A stretch of DNA of 64,000 nucleotides from positions 1-64,000 of the forward strand of contig CAWALU010000003.1 of assembly GCA_963782985.1 (NCBI GenBank). Direction: 5' to 3'. Source of the stretch: CAVSWT01 sp963782985. GTDB lineage: Bacteria; Bacteroidota; Ignavibacteria; Ignavibacteriales; Ignavibacteriaceae. Under the pieces are notes generated by a model. The model worked only from the letters and a program-made list of their open reading frames with translations. It was not told the origin of the DNA and did no database searches. A program made the position numbers and the translations under genes. Of the stretch, positions 18,757 through 29,099 are shown one piece after another. The first letter of the stretch is position 1. Each line of letters starts with the position of its first letter.

Positions 18757-20600
18757 ATGAGAATGTTTAATAAAACTTTAGGGCACACAATTTACATGCT
18801 ATTTTTTTTAGTTCCTCTTGTCTTTACTACGTTGCTTTATTCACCGTTTATTTACACCAAACAATTAACATTAGAAGTGTCAATTATTTTGGGCGCTGGA
18901 ATCTTTATCTTTTATTCTCTCTTAAATAACGCAAAATTAAAAGTAAATAAGTTAGACTTACTAATCTTTGCTTATCTAATAATAATCATAATCAATTCAT
19001 TATTATTAGGTTCAATAAACCAGGTAAGCTTGATTCTCCAGTTAACAGTGCTTTATTTTTTAATTTATTTTTATCACCAATTCAACCCGGAAGAAGATGC
19101 TCAAAAATCAAAATACATTATTTATTTTATTGCTGCATCTGCAATACTTGTAAGCCTGCTGGCTTTATACGAAGTTTTTATCATCTATATAAACCCGTTC
19201 AATAAAATTTTCTTTAAAAACGGTTTAAGAAGCACTTTGGGAAATCCAAACAGCCTAGCGGGATATTTAGCTGCATGTATTCCTTTTTCTATTTTATTTT
19301 ACAAATTTAGAAAAACTAAATTAAGCAAAACACTACGATTAGCTCCAATTATACTTATATCCCTAGCGGTTATTTTTACTCAAAGCAGGGGAGCGTGGGT
19401 GGCAATTTTGGCAGCTTTAATAATTTTCAAGTATAACTGGATAAAGTTCCTTTATAAGAAAGCACGCACAAATAAAATTCTTGTAGTATCTGTTTCTTTA
19501 ATAACTATAGTTTTAATTGCTCTCTTTTAAATTGGGTTGTTCAACTAAATCCTAAATCAGCCGATGGTAGATTATATATATGGACGATTACCGGCGAAAT
19601 GATTCAAAGTAATCCATTTTTTGGTGTTGGTTATAATAACTACAGCAAAGAATTTCTTGAATACCAGGAAGAATATTTTAGGAATGATGGAAATGAAAAT
19701 AATCTTTATTATTCAGATGACGTAAAATCCAGCTTTAATGAATTTTTACAGATTTTTGCCGAAACGGGAATAATTGGTCTGATAGTGTTCCTATTAATTT
19801 TATTTTCTTTCTTTAAGCTGGGGTTTTCAATTCTAAAATACTCAAACGGGAAATATACTTTCCTTATAAAGGCATGTATTTTTAGCAATATAATTATACT
19901 TGTTCATAGCTGCTTTAACAGCAACTTACACATATTGCCAATACAGCTTCTTTTTATTTTAAATCTTTCTCTCGTATCATATTATTCAATTTATCTTCCT
20001 GATAACAAGAAACCAAAATCATATTTTGTCTCTCTGAATTTAAATAAAAAGCTAAAATATGTATTAATAATATCTACTGTATTTATTTGCGGTTATTTAG
20101 AATATAATGAAAGATTAAAAACAATTGCATATTATCATTGGCAGGAAGGTATTAATAAAGTTTTTATTGAAGAATGGTCTGAAGCAATTGCAAATTACAA
20201 GCAAGCTGAGAAATACTTTTCAAACAACAGAGAGTTACAGTTTTTCCTGGGAACTTCATATCTTAATAACGATAATCCACATAAAGCAATTTATTATTTA
20301 AAGGAATCATTGAAAGGGTTTAAAGATAAAAACACTTATGTTTCTCTAGGTTTTGCATATATGCAGCTAAAAAAATATAAGCAAGCCGAAGCATATTTCC
20401 AGGAATTAAAAAATAAATTTCCGAATCTCCTGCTGCCCGACCTTTTGCTTGCAAAACTATACATAGAAACTAATGATAATCAAAATGCAAAGCATCATTT
20501 ACAGTTAGTAATAGATAAAAAGCCTAAATTTGATAATGACAATGCAGCAAGCGTAAAATCTGTAGCAAAAGACATGTTAAAGAAAACTGAAGTGCCCTAA
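18757..20600 (+). pseudogene. O-antigen ligase/Wzy_C-type membrane protein with TPR tail (one frameshift)
   Basis: The first part (18757-19530) has at least seven membrane helices and the ligase signature RSTLGNPNSLAGYLAACIPF and FTQSRGAWVAILAALIIF. After a shift at 19530-19540 the next frame continues NWVVQLNPKSADGRLYIWTI and GVGYNNYSKEFLEY, with two to three more helices and then TPR repeats (EEWSEAIANYKQAEKYFSNN, NPHKAIYYLKESLKG) ending at 20600. This is the Pfam Wzy_C (O-antigen ligase) architecture with a C-terminal TPR module, about 615 residues. It would join or polymerise glycan units at the periplasmic face of the inner membrane. Its place between a TonB/DUF4249 pair and an S9-like lipoprotein is unusual, since no other glycan genes are near. 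Confidence 0.8.
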
Positions 20601-20612
20601 TTCAATATTAAA

Positions 20613-22220
20613 ATGAGAAATTATAATAAATGGGTATATTTTTTATTTCTTTTTTTTATCATTTGTTTAGGGTGCAGTTCAAGAAATTATGAAAATAAAA
20701 AAATTATTAGAGACACATACGTTGACACCAGGTTTCTGATTACAAATGATTCAAGCATAGTTTTTACATTAAACGAATCTGAGCAATTCAAGCTGATACG
20801 ATACAAAGAAAACTCATCTCATGAATTATTCCCTTCAGGCAAAGATTTTTTTTATCCGCATAAAATAGGCAATAAAATTGGTGCTCTGTATGATTATAAT
20901 AGCAATGAGAAGTTTCAGCCTGTTTTAGAGGATTTGCAAAACTATACTCAATCTATTCCTATAAAATTTATTCAATCTTCATCTGATGGCAGATATTTAA
21001 TTTATCTTTTGAACAATGATAGCAATATTTATCTAATAAATATTGAGCTAAAAGATAAGTCTGTAATAGATAGGATAGAAAAGAAATTTCATTCGGCTGT
21101 TTTTTCAAAAGATGGAATGTTTTTGATCTTAAGCTATGATGAAAAATTGGTGTATTATTCTCCTGGTAAAAATTCAAAAAAAGAAATTGCTAAAAATCTT
21201 AAAGGTGAAAAATTAAATCCGGATATTTATGAAAATGACTTATTCTTCGTTAGTAATTATGAAAGTGAATTTTACCAAATATATAAAATTAACATGGAAA
21301 ACGGAGAAGTAGGAATAAAGGCAGTACATAAATCAGAACATGATCTCCGACTACCGAGAAATAATGGGGATTACCTCTATTATATTGAAATTGTCAATTC
21401 AGAATACCTTCTTAAAAGAAAAAGATTAAATGATAACAACATAGAACTTATAACAAACAAAGGTGTAGTCTATAATTATGAGTTTTTCTTAGAAGATAAA
21501 TTAGTATTTATTTATAGCGACTTCTGTCTGCCGAAGAGTATTATTATTTATGATTTAAATACTGCTGGATTCAATAATATTACTACAAAGCCTCTCGAAA
21601 TAAGTTCTTCATATTCTTATTTAACAGTACCTAATTTATCAGATGCTTACATCCTAAAGCCAAAATCTAAAATGTTCAAAGGCGTAATACTTTACATTCA
21701 CCCAGGATTTAATGATAATTTTTCGCCAAGATGGGATCCGCTATTAAATAATTTGTTGGAACAAGAATATTTAATAATAGCGCCAAATTATCCAATGTCG
21801 GGTGGTTTTGGTAAGACATTTAGTAATATGAATTTTAACGATGCTGTAAAAGATATTATTGCATGGAAAAATTATTTGAGGGAAAATTATAAGAATAAGT
21901 CTTTGTTTATGCTTAGTTCTAGTTCGGGTAATATTCTTATGGAATGTTGTCTTAACATAGACAAAAAAGGTATTAAAGCTGCTGCTTCCTTTTTTGGTAT
22001 ACCTTACAATATCTCTCCTGATTTTACAACACCAACTTTGTTTTTTCTTGGAGAAAATGATCCAAAAGTAAACTCAAGCTCAAGGGAAAAAACTCTTTCA
22101 ATTTTGAAAGAAAAAGGATTTCCGTTTCAAATCAAATGCTATTCAGACGAAGGTCATTGGTTTAGAAAATCAAAAAATCTTGAAAATGCACTTAATATTA
22201 CAATCGATTTCTTCGAATAA
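20613..22220 (+). CDS. S9-like alpha/beta hydrolase lipoprotein with propeller domain
   Basis: A 535-residue lipoprotein (FLFFIICLGCSS, lipobox Cys21). Residues ~40-340 form TolB/DPP-like propeller strands (FIQSSSDGRYLIYLLNNDSN, FHSAVFSKDGMFLILSYDE). The C-terminal ~190 residues are an alpha/beta hydrolase of the prolyl oligopeptidase type: oxyanion region ILYIHPGFNDNFSPRWDPLL, nucleophile elbow LSSSSGN near residue 435, acidic residue in FLGENDPKV near 480, and His in DEGHWF near 514. The elbow is S-x-S-S-G rather than G-x-S-x-G, so the catalytic serine assignment is tentative. It starts 12 bp after the ligase gene and is the last gene of the plus-strand cluster. It could process a peptide ligand of the receptor upstream; that is inference. 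Confidence 0.75.
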   Translation: MRNYNKWVYFLFLFFIICLGCSSRNYENKKIIRDTYVDTRFLITNDSSIVFTLNESEQFKLIRYKENSSHELFPSGKDFFYPHKIGNKIGALYDYNSNEKFQPVLEDLQNYTQSIPIKFIQSSSDGRYLIYLLNNDSNIYLINIELKDKSVIDRIEKKFHSAVFSKDGMFLILSYDEKLVYYSPGKNSKKEIAKNLKGEKLNPDIYENDLFFVSNYESEFYQIYKINMENGEVGIKAVHKSEHDLRLPRNNGDYLYYIEIVNSEYLLKRKRLNDNNIELITNKGVVYNYEFFLEDKLVFIYSDFCLPKSIIIYDLNTAGFNNITTKPLEISSSYSYLTVPNLSDAYILKPKSKMFKGVILYIHPGFNDNFSPRWDPLLNNLLEQEYLIIAPNYPMSGGFGKTFSNMNFNDAVKDIIAWKNYLRENYKNKSLFMLSSSSGNILMECCLNIDKKGIKAAASFFGIPYNISPDFTTPTLFFLGENDPKVNSSSREKTLSILKEKGFPFQIKCYSDEGHWFRKSKNLENALNITIDFFE

Positions 22221-22239
22221 TGTTTAGATGAATATACCC

Positions 22240-23438
22240 TCATCCAAATAAATTAGTAATAATTTCATAAGCCCCAACATAAGTTCCAATAGCGCTGCCT
22301 AAACCTGAAAAAATAAAAACTAGCAAAATTCTCAGCAGTTTATTTTGCCACCATCTTTTTAATTGGTTTACATCATCAGTTACATTTTGGATTTCCTTTA
22401 CAACCGGCGGCACAAAGTAAGCCTGAACAAACGCGGCAACGTAACCGGCGCCGATAAGCGGAGTTAGACTTGTAATGGGCGCGGCAATAAATGATGCAAT
22501 AATTGTCCACGGATGAGCTGCGGCAATCATCGCTCCAATAGCACATGGAATTCCGTTAGCCAAAATCCAATATAAAATATTATGCTTAGCAGCCATAAAT
22601 CCCTGGCTAAAACCGATATAAAATATAGATGCAATAATTATGGCGGGTATTCCCCATCCGATAATTTTCCAAACCGGAGAAGCAGGCGGAATTATTTCAA
22701 TATCGTTTAAATTAGCTGAGGTATTATTTTTTAAAGATTCTACGATGCCGTTTACATGCCCCGCCCCAACTACTGAAACAATTTTACTTCCTTTTGCTTG
22801 TTTCATTTTTTGAGTTAAATATTGATCGCGCTCGTCAATTAAAACTCTTTTAAAACGGGCATTGATTTACCAAGCTCGTTCATCATTTCCGAAAGTGCAT
22901 CTTTATCTTTTATTTCTTCCAGTTTCTCTTCTGTTAATTCCTGCTTTTCAAAAATACCTGCAAAGCCCGAAGTAATTAATTTTACTTTTTGAAATAATGA
23001 CATTGAATTCCAAGCTCGGCGTAAAGTAATTCTAATTTCTCTGTCGCAAAGTTCAATTGGAATTCCGAGTTCTTTGGCAGTTTTTGTGGCTTCCAATAAT
23101 TCAATTCCGGGAGTAACGCCAAGTTTTTCACCAAGTTTTTTTTGATAGCTGGAAAGTAAAATATTAATGATAAGAGTTGTTAGTTGTTTTTCGTTGATAA
23201 GAGTTTTTAAATCTAAAGATTCCCAGCGTTTTTGCTCTGATAGCGCTTTAAATCTTTGCGGATCAAGCTCAACGCAAACACAATCGGGTTTTTCTTTTTC
23301 GATAACTTCTCTTACTAAGTCAGCAGATTTTCTTGAGATATGCGCAGTGCCAACAATAATGTATTCACGTTCTTCGTCATTTACTATTCTTACATCAACA
23401 GGATAATTTCTATCTTCATTATTAACAGTTTCTAACAA
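22240..23438 (-). pseudogene. TraB/PrgY-family membrane protein (one frameshift)
   Basis: The N-terminal TraB domain is clear: REYIIVGTAHISRKSADLVR, KPDCVCVELDPQRFKALSEQ, LLEATKTAKELGIPIELCDR and TLRRAW. The frame from the TTG at 23438 ends at 22839. Changing frame in the A-run near 22856 gives KRVLIDERDQYLTQKMKQAK, then GSKIVSVVGAGHVNGI, the second conserved block with a GxxH motif. Four to five C-terminal membrane helices follow to 22240. Joined length is about 400 residues, normal for the family. TraB/PrgY proteins (related to pheromone-shutdown protein PrgY and the TIKI protease fold) are thought to be membrane proteases; the conserved GTAH, E and GH residues are present. Confidence 0.82.
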
Positions 23439-23469
23439 TAATTTTCTCTCTTTCTTTTACCTTTATTTT

Positions 23470-23652
23470 GAAGAGACAAGACTGCATGTCCGGTAGACAT
23501 AGCGTTGACATGTCTTCTAAATTTATCTGAGATGAACCACTCAAATAGTGGCAGGCGGTTCAGCTCTAAAAGGGCTTCAATATTATTAATTTTATAGAGA
23601 CGAATCGTTGATCGTCTTTTTTTATATTTGAGATGAGTCGGCGACTCATCTC
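23470..23652. repeat. Cluster of REP-like palindromes
   Basis: Three palindromic elements stand in tandem: an imperfect AGACATG-type palindrome at 23473-23516; GACGA/TCGTC at 23599-23616 with seven T following; and a perfect GAGATGAGTC-GGC-GACTCATCTC at 23630-23652. They fill the gap between two minus-strand genes and resemble the short GC-richer repetitive extragenic palindromes of many genomes. The middle one could also terminate transcription on the plus strand. Confidence 0.6.
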
Positions 23653-23666
23653 TACAAATGCTTGTA

Positions 23667-25328
23667 TTATTTTTTTTCTATTTGAAATACAGGTTTAATA
23701 TCAACTGGAATATTTGATAACTTATCAATCAATGTTTTAAGCGATGGTGAAATTACTGCATACTTATCAATAAAATTTTTAGCTCCTTCATAATCCCCTT
23801 CCGCTTGTATCGTTAAAAGATCATGAGCTAATTGTTTGGAAGCTCCATAAACTTTTTCAAAATTTACCCTTACTTTCTGTGTGTCTTCATTGTATTCATA
23901 AGCGCCCTTCTCTAAAAAGTAATTATAAATTATCGCATTCCCTTTTCCGTGAGCTTCTGTAAGCCCAAATCTTACTGAACGAAAAATTCCCGCAAGAAAA
24001 GTTACATAAGTTTCATTGGCAAATGTTTCGGGGAAAACTCCTTTGTCAATCATAAAAATATTATTATACATTCCCAGCACATCGGCTTTGCATTCTTCCG
24101 TAGTGGAATAAGTTTCTTTCAATTCCTTTTTAACTTCCGTTTTTCTTCCGTCAACTGTAATAAAACCAGGACCGACTCCGTGAGACATTTCGTGCATTAA
24201 AGCGTGAGTAAAAAATGCGTCAACTGTTACGTACTGCAATTGGTCTTTATCTAAAACAACTTCTGATATAGGTTCTAACTGTTTTTGAAATTTGGCATCG
24301 TTAATATTTTTAAGCATAACTTTTTTTGAACCTTTAGCTTTTCTCACTCTTTCGTCATTGGGAAGATTAAAAGCTAAAGTCTGCACAGCGGCTTTTGTAT
24401 CTCCCGCTGAATAAACTTCGTTTACAACAACAATGGGCGACTCTGAACCTCTTTCATTATTTTTATATTTATCTTCAATGGGTAAATGATTTTCAATATC
24501 TTTCAAATAACTTCCAAATTTTTTAAGCTTTTCGCTTTCCGCTTTATCTTTAATTGTTAAAAAACTTTCGTAAGAAGCTTTATAATTAAACATTGCATCT
24601 TCATAAACTTCATAAGGACCTATAGTTATTTCTATATCGTTATCTTTCAAATCCATCCATGCCATATCGCTCTCATAGTAATCATTAGTTTCAAAGGATT
24701 TAGCTCTTAGGTTAAGATAATTTTTTAATGAAGGATTTTCAGAATTATCAGCGGCTTCGCGAAGCAGTTTTGCCGCCTTAGTTAGCTGCGCTTTATATGC
24801 TTCTGTGTAAGGGATAGAAATTAAGCTGTCACCTTTTCTCCTAATAATTGTAAACTCTGAAGTAAACACTTTTTCATCTTCAGGATGATTTTTTATCCAG
24901 CTATTAAATTCTTCTTTCGTCATATCTTCTGGATAAAAATTCGCGCCCAGCGGTTTTTCTTCGGTGCCGATGAAAGGTTTGTCATGATCCAGCCTATCAA
25001 ACGGACCGAACATTATATTAAAATATTTTAGTTTCAATTTATCTTCTTCATCATTGGAGTTTTGTAGTTTATTCTTTATCTCTAAGTTTTTTGAATAAAC
25101 CTGCTGAAGAAAAATTGAATCCATTAATTTCGAAGCTTCAAAAAGTCTTGCCAAAACAATTTTTTGTTTGGGACTTAAGGCAGTAGTGTCATAAGTTAAT
25201 TCAACGGGGACAAACTGTGCAATTTTATCTTTTAACATATCATCATCCTTATTTTCTTCTTCTTTTTCTGATTCACAGCTTGTAAATAACATTAACACCG
25301 AAATGAAAAACACAAACAAATATTTCAT
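23667..25328 (-). CDS. Dipeptidyl-peptidase III-like (M49-related) lipoprotein
   Basis: A 553-residue lipoprotein with signal FVFFISVLMLFTSC (lipobox Cys18) and an acidic linker (SEKEEENKDDDMLKDK). The zinc site is ALMHEMSHGVGPGFITV near residue 382 together with YSTTEECKADVLGMYN near 413, the arrangement of M49-like peptidases. Upstream are LGANFYPEDMTKEEFNSWIK and NDIEITIGPYEVYEDAMFNY, both typical of this bacterial branch. Classical DPP III has HELLGH (HExxxH), whereas here the spacing is HExxH. It probably trims peptides in the periplasm or at the surface. The frame is clean; the gene appears monocistronic. Confidence 0.75.
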   Translation of the reverse strand: MKYLFVFFISVLMLFTSCESEKEEENKDDDMLKDKIAQFVPVELTYDTTALSPKQKIVLARLFEASKLMDSIFLQQVYSKNLEIKNKLQNSNDEEDKLKLKYFNIMFGPFDRLDHDKPFIGTEEKPLGANFYPEDMTKEEFNSWIKNHPEDEKVFTSEFTIIRRKGDSLISIPYTEAYKAQLTKAAKLLREAADNSENPSLKNYLNLRAKSFETNDYYESDMAWMDLKDNDIEITIGPYEVYEDAMFNYKASYESFLTIKDKAESEKLKKFGSYLKDIENHLPIEDKYKNNERGSESPIVVVNEVYSAGDTKAAVQTLAFNLPNDERVRKAKGSKKVMLKNINDAKFQKQLEPISEVVLDKDQLQYVTVDAFFTHALMHEMSHGVGPGFITVDGRKTEVKKELKETYSTTEECKADVLGMYNNIFMIDKGVFPETFANETYVTFLAGIFRSVRFGLTEAHGKGNAIIYNYFLEKGAYEYNEDTQKVRVNFEKVYGASKQLAHDLLTIQAEGDYEGAKNFIDKYAVISPSLKTLIDKLSNIPVDIKPVFQIEKK

Positions 25329-25547
25329 CTTCTTCCTTCAATTAAAATTAAACTTTATTACTTTCACCAAATTTAATTAAAATATTTTTAACTCTTAAAC
25401 ATCAATAAGTGTCTTTAATATTTTATTTTATTCTGATAAGTTTGGGCTGTTCAGTACCACATGTATTAAATCTTAAATCTTAATCTTGAACTTGAACTTG
25501 AACATAGACTTTATATTAATCTTCTCTCAATTAATTATAGGTAAATT

Positions 25548-26494
25548 TTGAAAAATAAATTTTTAATAAAGACTAACGGTTTATATTTTGCTCTTGGTAT
25601 AAGTAGCGCAGTAATAATTTTTTTTATATTTGGAATTGCCGCTGTAAAAAATAACAGCCTAATAGATTCGCCGCAGAATTATAAAATTATTTCGCCTAAA
25701 TTTTCAGACAATCTCTCTTTTGCCGGTGAAGGAGTTCCCTTACAAAATTTTGAGGTTAGAGAAAGAATTGACCGTGAATTTTTAGTAAACACTTACTGGC
25801 ATTCTGCCACATTGTTAGCGCTTAAACGCGCTAATAGATGGTTCCCGGTTATAGAACCAATTTTAAAAAGCTATAACGTACCCGGATGATTTTAAATATC
25901 TTTCAATTACAGAAAGTCTTTTAGATAATGTTGTTTCCCCCGCCGGCGCTACCGGATTTTGGCAGCTTACTGAAGGCGCAGCAAAAAAATATGGACTTGA
26001 AGTAAATGATCAAGTTGATGAAAGATATAATGTTGAAAAATCAACTGAGGCAGCTTGCAAATATTTAAATGAAGCTTATCAAAAATTTGGCAATTGGACT
26101 CTTGCTGCTGCCTCATATAATTTTGGGATGAATGGAATTATCATTGCAAATAACAAAACAAAAAGCACGCAATTATTATAATTTAGTTTTTGGTGAGGAA
26201 ACTTCAAGATATATTCCCCGCATAGTTGCCTTCAAAGAAATTTTTAAAGACCCGCAAAGTTTTGGATTTTTTTTGGAAGAAGAAGACCTTTATCCGCAAT
26301 TAAAATATACTATGGTTAAAATTAATAGCACAATTCCGGATTGGGCAAACTTTGCTGCTTTGAATGGAATTAATTATAAAACATTAAAATATTATAATCC
26401 CTGGCTGCGCGACAACCAACTTTCGAATAAGAAGTTAAAAAGTTATGAAATTAAGATTCCGGTTAAGGAAAGCATTGAATTGATAAAGGAATAG
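25548..26494 (+). pseudogene. Membrane-anchored lytic murein transglycosylase with LysM (two frameshifts)
   Basis: From the TTG at 25548 there is an N-terminal anchor (GLYFALGISSAVIIFFIFGI), then RIDREFLVNTYWHSATLLAL. After a shift near 25887 the SLT domain follows: YLSITESLLDNVVSPAGATG (catalytic Glu in ITES), FWQLTEGAAKKYGLEVN and LAAASYNFGMNGI. A second shift near 26130 leads to KARNYYNLVFGEETSRYIPR and a C-terminal LysM-like module (WANFAALNGINYKTLKYYNP) to 26494. The order matches MltD-like transglycosylases, which cleave murein glycan strands. Both breaks are single-base; the gene would be normal if they are corrected. Confidence 0.82.
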
Positions 26495-26512
26495 AGGTTT
26501 CTTAGTGATATT

Positions 26513-26546
26513 AAAAAAACCGGCATTCTTATATTAAAAATACCGG
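26513..26546 (-). terminator. Terminator of the HEAT-repeat gene
   Basis: The stem GCCGGTATT/AATGCCGGT (26519-26527 with 26538-26546) is followed on the minus strand by seven T, 24 bp past the stop at 26570. It lies between convergent genes and may work weakly in both directions. Confidence 0.7.
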
Positions 26547-26569
26547 CTCACTTTTAGTTTTATTAATAT

Positions 26570-27010
26570 TTATTTAATTGGCTGTTCGAACGAGGTGTAA
26601 ATATTATCACTGTTAAACTGTGCTAAAATTGCTTGTCCCATTCTCTTCACTTTAAAACTCGAATCATTAGCTGCTAAATTTTCAATTGCTTTTATTCCTT
26701 GCTCATCACCAATTTTATATAATGATAATGCAATCAGTATTTTTACATCCGGGTTTTTTTCTTTAGACAATTGTTCAACCAATGCTTCAACGCAATTACT
26801 TAATGAATAAGATCCGGCTAAATAAATACTGCTCTTTTTTAATCCTTCATTATCGGATTGTATTCCCATATTCAAATTAGCAATCGCTTTTGAATCAAAC
26901 TCATAATGCCTATTTTTTTGAGCAGACATTAAAGGTGTAAGAACCGCAAATATTATTAAAGTTAAAAGTAAAGATTTTAACTTGCTGCTGTTTGTTAGTA
27001 AAGATTTCAT
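26570..27010 (-). CDS. Secreted HEAT-repeat protein
   Basis: A 146-residue protein with signal peptide (LLLTLIIFAVLTPLMSAQ) and three helical pairs of HEAT/PBS-lyase type (GLKKSSIYLAGSYSLSNCVE, DVKILIALSLYKIGDEQGIK, SSFKVKRMGQAILAQF). HEAT repeats mediate protein-protein contacts; nothing suggests an enzyme. Small exported HEAT proteins of this length are frequent in this group and often accompany sigma-factor or envelope-stress loci. The upstream region (27011-27189) contains several TGTAA/TTACA-like words also seen before the two-component genes, so a common regulator is conceivable. Confidence 0.65.
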   Translation of the reverse strand: MKSLLTNSSKLKSLLLTLIIFAVLTPLMSAQKNRHYEFDSKAIANLNMGIQSDNEGLKKSSIYLAGSYSLSNCVEALVEQLSKEKNPDVKILIALSLYKIGDEQGIKAIENLAANDSSFKVKRMGQAILAQFNSDNIYTSFEQPIK

Positions 27011-27189
27011 AACTGCCTCCGATTATTTTTGATTAAGATTAAATTCAATTTCTAAATCAAAACTAAGGAAGGAAGTTGTAAGCGTTGTCATTCAAAAGTA
27101 AATGAATGTAACTGAATGTCATGACGGTATGGGAATGGTACTAAACAATGATGATCGGGCGGGGGAAAAATATTCTTTAGCCATTACTT

Positions 27190-28254
27190 TTACTCTCCCC
27201 AAATCATATCAAAAATATTTTTTTTCCCTTTGTTTTTATTTTTATACTCTTTCCAATACTGAATATATTTTTGCTGGGTAATTAATCCTATCGGTCCTTC
27301 ATAAATTCCGCCCTCTTTATATCCATCCCAAACCCGAACAGCAATAACGTTATCTTTTTCCTTTAAAGTAAAATCATCGGGTAGGTAGTAACCTCTAAAC
27401 TGCGCGTATTCTTGTCCGCCCTGAAATTCTTTTGTGTTATTAATATTTCCGGTAGAACCAGCAAAGTTTCCATTAATATATACTTCATCGTAATCGTCAA
27501 TTCTTCCCATAAGTATAACAAGCCTTTGATTTAATAATTCTTTGGGAATAGAAAATTTTTTTCTGTACCAGGCAAAGCCGTCATAATCTTTATAACCTTG
27601 CGATTCCCAATTGCCCGGGACAATAATACTATTCCAATCTTTATCGTTATAATTTTTTTCTTTCCATTGTTCATCATCATTTAAATTAAATTTCCACTCT
27701 CCTTCAAGACTAAGATCGGGAATTAAAGTATTTGTCGGCGCATAAATTCCAATATCGCCTTCAACAATTCCGCCTTCTAGCTCCGAGTCATAAACTCTAA
27801 CGGCAATTACATTGTCTCCGCTTATATTAATATATTCTTCGGGAATGGGATAGCGCCTAAAAGCATAATAAGTAGTTTGATAATCCGGCGGGAAGCTGCC
27901 TGAGCGCCCTATAAGTTTTCCGTTAAAATAAGTTTCATCAACATCATCAATTCGTCCGAGCGATAAATATAAAGTTCCGCCGTAATAACCTCTCGGCATA
28001 TCAAACGTTATTCTATACCACGCATATCCATTATAGCCGTTAAATCCTTCGTTTTCCCATGAAGAAGGGACATAAATCTTTTCCCATTGGCTGTCATTAA
28101 ACTTAGAGCTTGCCCATTCTTTATTATCGCCGATTGAGAACTTCCAATTTCTTTGAAGATTAATTAATCTATCCCAATCTTTTGAAAAAGATTTAAATGG
28201 AAAAAGTAAAATTATAATTAACGTAAGTCTGAGATAAACTGTATGTGTTTTCAT
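27190..28254 (-). CDS. Exported protein with two GH2-type sugar-binding jelly-roll domains
   Basis: A 354-residue protein with signal peptide and two tandem domains (about residues 30-175 and 180-330) with nearly the same motif series: WKFSIGDNKEWASSKFNDSQ and WKFNLNDDEQWKEKNYNDKD; WENEGFNGYNGYAWYRITFD and WESQGYKDYDGFAWYRKKFS; GRIDDVDETYFNGKLIG and GRIDDYDEVYINGNFAG. This is the N-terminal sugar-binding domain of glycoside hydrolase family 2, here doubled and without a catalytic barrel. It probably binds carbohydrate in the periplasm or outside. A charged lysine-rich tail ends the protein. It follows the two-component pair on the same strand after 113 bp. Confidence 0.72.
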   Translation of the reverse strand: MKTHTVYLRLTLIIILLFPFKSFSKDWDRLINLQRNWKFSIGDNKEWASSKFNDSQWEKIYVPSSWENEGFNGYNGYAWYRITFDMPRGYYGGTLYLSLGRIDDVDETYFNGKLIGRSGSFPPDYQTTYYAFRRYPIPEEYINISGDNVIAVRVYDSELEGGIVEGDIGIYAPTNTLIPDLSLEGEWKFNLNDDEQWKEKNYNDKDWNSIIVPGNWESQGYKDYDGFAWYRKKFSIPKELLNQRLVILMGRIDDYDEVYINGNFAGSTGNINNTKEFQGGQEYAQFRGYYLPDDFTLKEKDNVIAVRVWDGYKEGGIYEGPIGLITQQKYIQYWKEYKNKNKGKKNIFDMIWGE

Positions 28255-28367
28255 ATTTATAATTAAAAATTATTTCGCTAAAAAACTTATAGAATTTTAA
28301 ATTTGAAATGGTCATTTACAAGTAAGCAATTGTAAAAAATTGTCATTAAAATTTTTAAGACAACTTT

Positions 28368-29063
28368 CTAATTAACCAGTTTGTAACCTATGCCGTGAAC
28401 GGTTAATATTATTTGGGGATGGGCGGAATCATTTTCAATTTTTTGGCGCAGCTTTAAAATGAAATTATCTATTGTTCGTGTGGTGGGAAATTCTTCATAA
28501 CCCCAAACATCTTTAAGAAGATCATCGCGGCTTACGGTTTTATTTTTATGCCGCCAAAGATAGTGGAGTATTTCAAATTCTTTATGCGACATTGACGCCG
28601 GCTCGCCATCTGTGTGGGCGTTATAAGTTGTAAAATTAACTTCAAGTCTGCCGAGCGCAATCTTTTCTTCTTTTTTATTTGTTGAAGATGAAAATTGATT
28701 TTCATATCTGCGCAGCACAGCTTTTATGCGCGCCAGCAATTCCATTAAACCAAAAGGTTTGGTAACGTAATCATCGGCGCCAAGCTCCAATCCCCTAACT
28801 TTATTTGCTTCTTCCCCCTTGGCGGTTAATAAAATAATCGGAGCGGTGATGCCCTGTTTTCTTACCAGCTTGCAAACCTCAAAGCCGGAAATTTTCGGCA
28901 GCATAACGTCAAGCAGAATTAGATTGTATGAATTGTTTTTAATTTTTTCTAAAGCAGCCTCGCCGTCTTCAGCAATATCAACTTCATATTCTTCAAACTC
29001 TAAATTATCTTTCAAACCCAGTCTCATGTTTGGCTCGTCTTCAACTAATAATATTTTGGTCAT
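28368..29063 (-). CDS. OmpR/PhoB-type response regulator
   Basis: A 231-residue regulator. The receiver domain has the acidic pair in VEDEP, the phosphoacceptor Asp52 in LILLDVMLPKISG, Thr in LLTAKG and Lys in DDYVTKPFG. The C-terminal winged helix reads EPASMSHKEFEILHYLWRHK and FPTTRTIDNFILKLRQKIEN. It is the cytoplasmic partner of the histidine kinase encoded 36 bp upstream and binds direct repeats in DNA, as OmpR-family dimers do. TGTAA-type direct repeats in front of the kinase gene could be its site for autoregulation. Confidence 0.93.
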   Translation of the reverse strand: MTKILLVEDEPNMRLGLKDNLEFEEYEVDIAEDGEAALEKIKNNSYNLILLDVMLPKISGFEVCKLVRKQGITAPIILLTAKGEEANKVRGLELGADDYVTKPFGLMELLARIKAVLRRYENQFSSSTNKKEEKIALGRLEVNFTTYNAHTDGEPASMSHKEFEILHYLWRHKNKTVSRDDLLKDVWGYEEFPTTRTIDNFILKLRQKIENDSAHPQIILTVHGIGYKLVN

Positions 29064-29099
29064 TGCAAACCTCTCTCCCGTCGTTAATATTATTTAAAT

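Noticed and set aside
22240..22806. Independent small membrane protein gene
   Set aside because: Its upstream in-frame sequence carries the conserved LIDERDQYL and GAGH block of TraB, so it is the second half of the frameshifted TraB gene.
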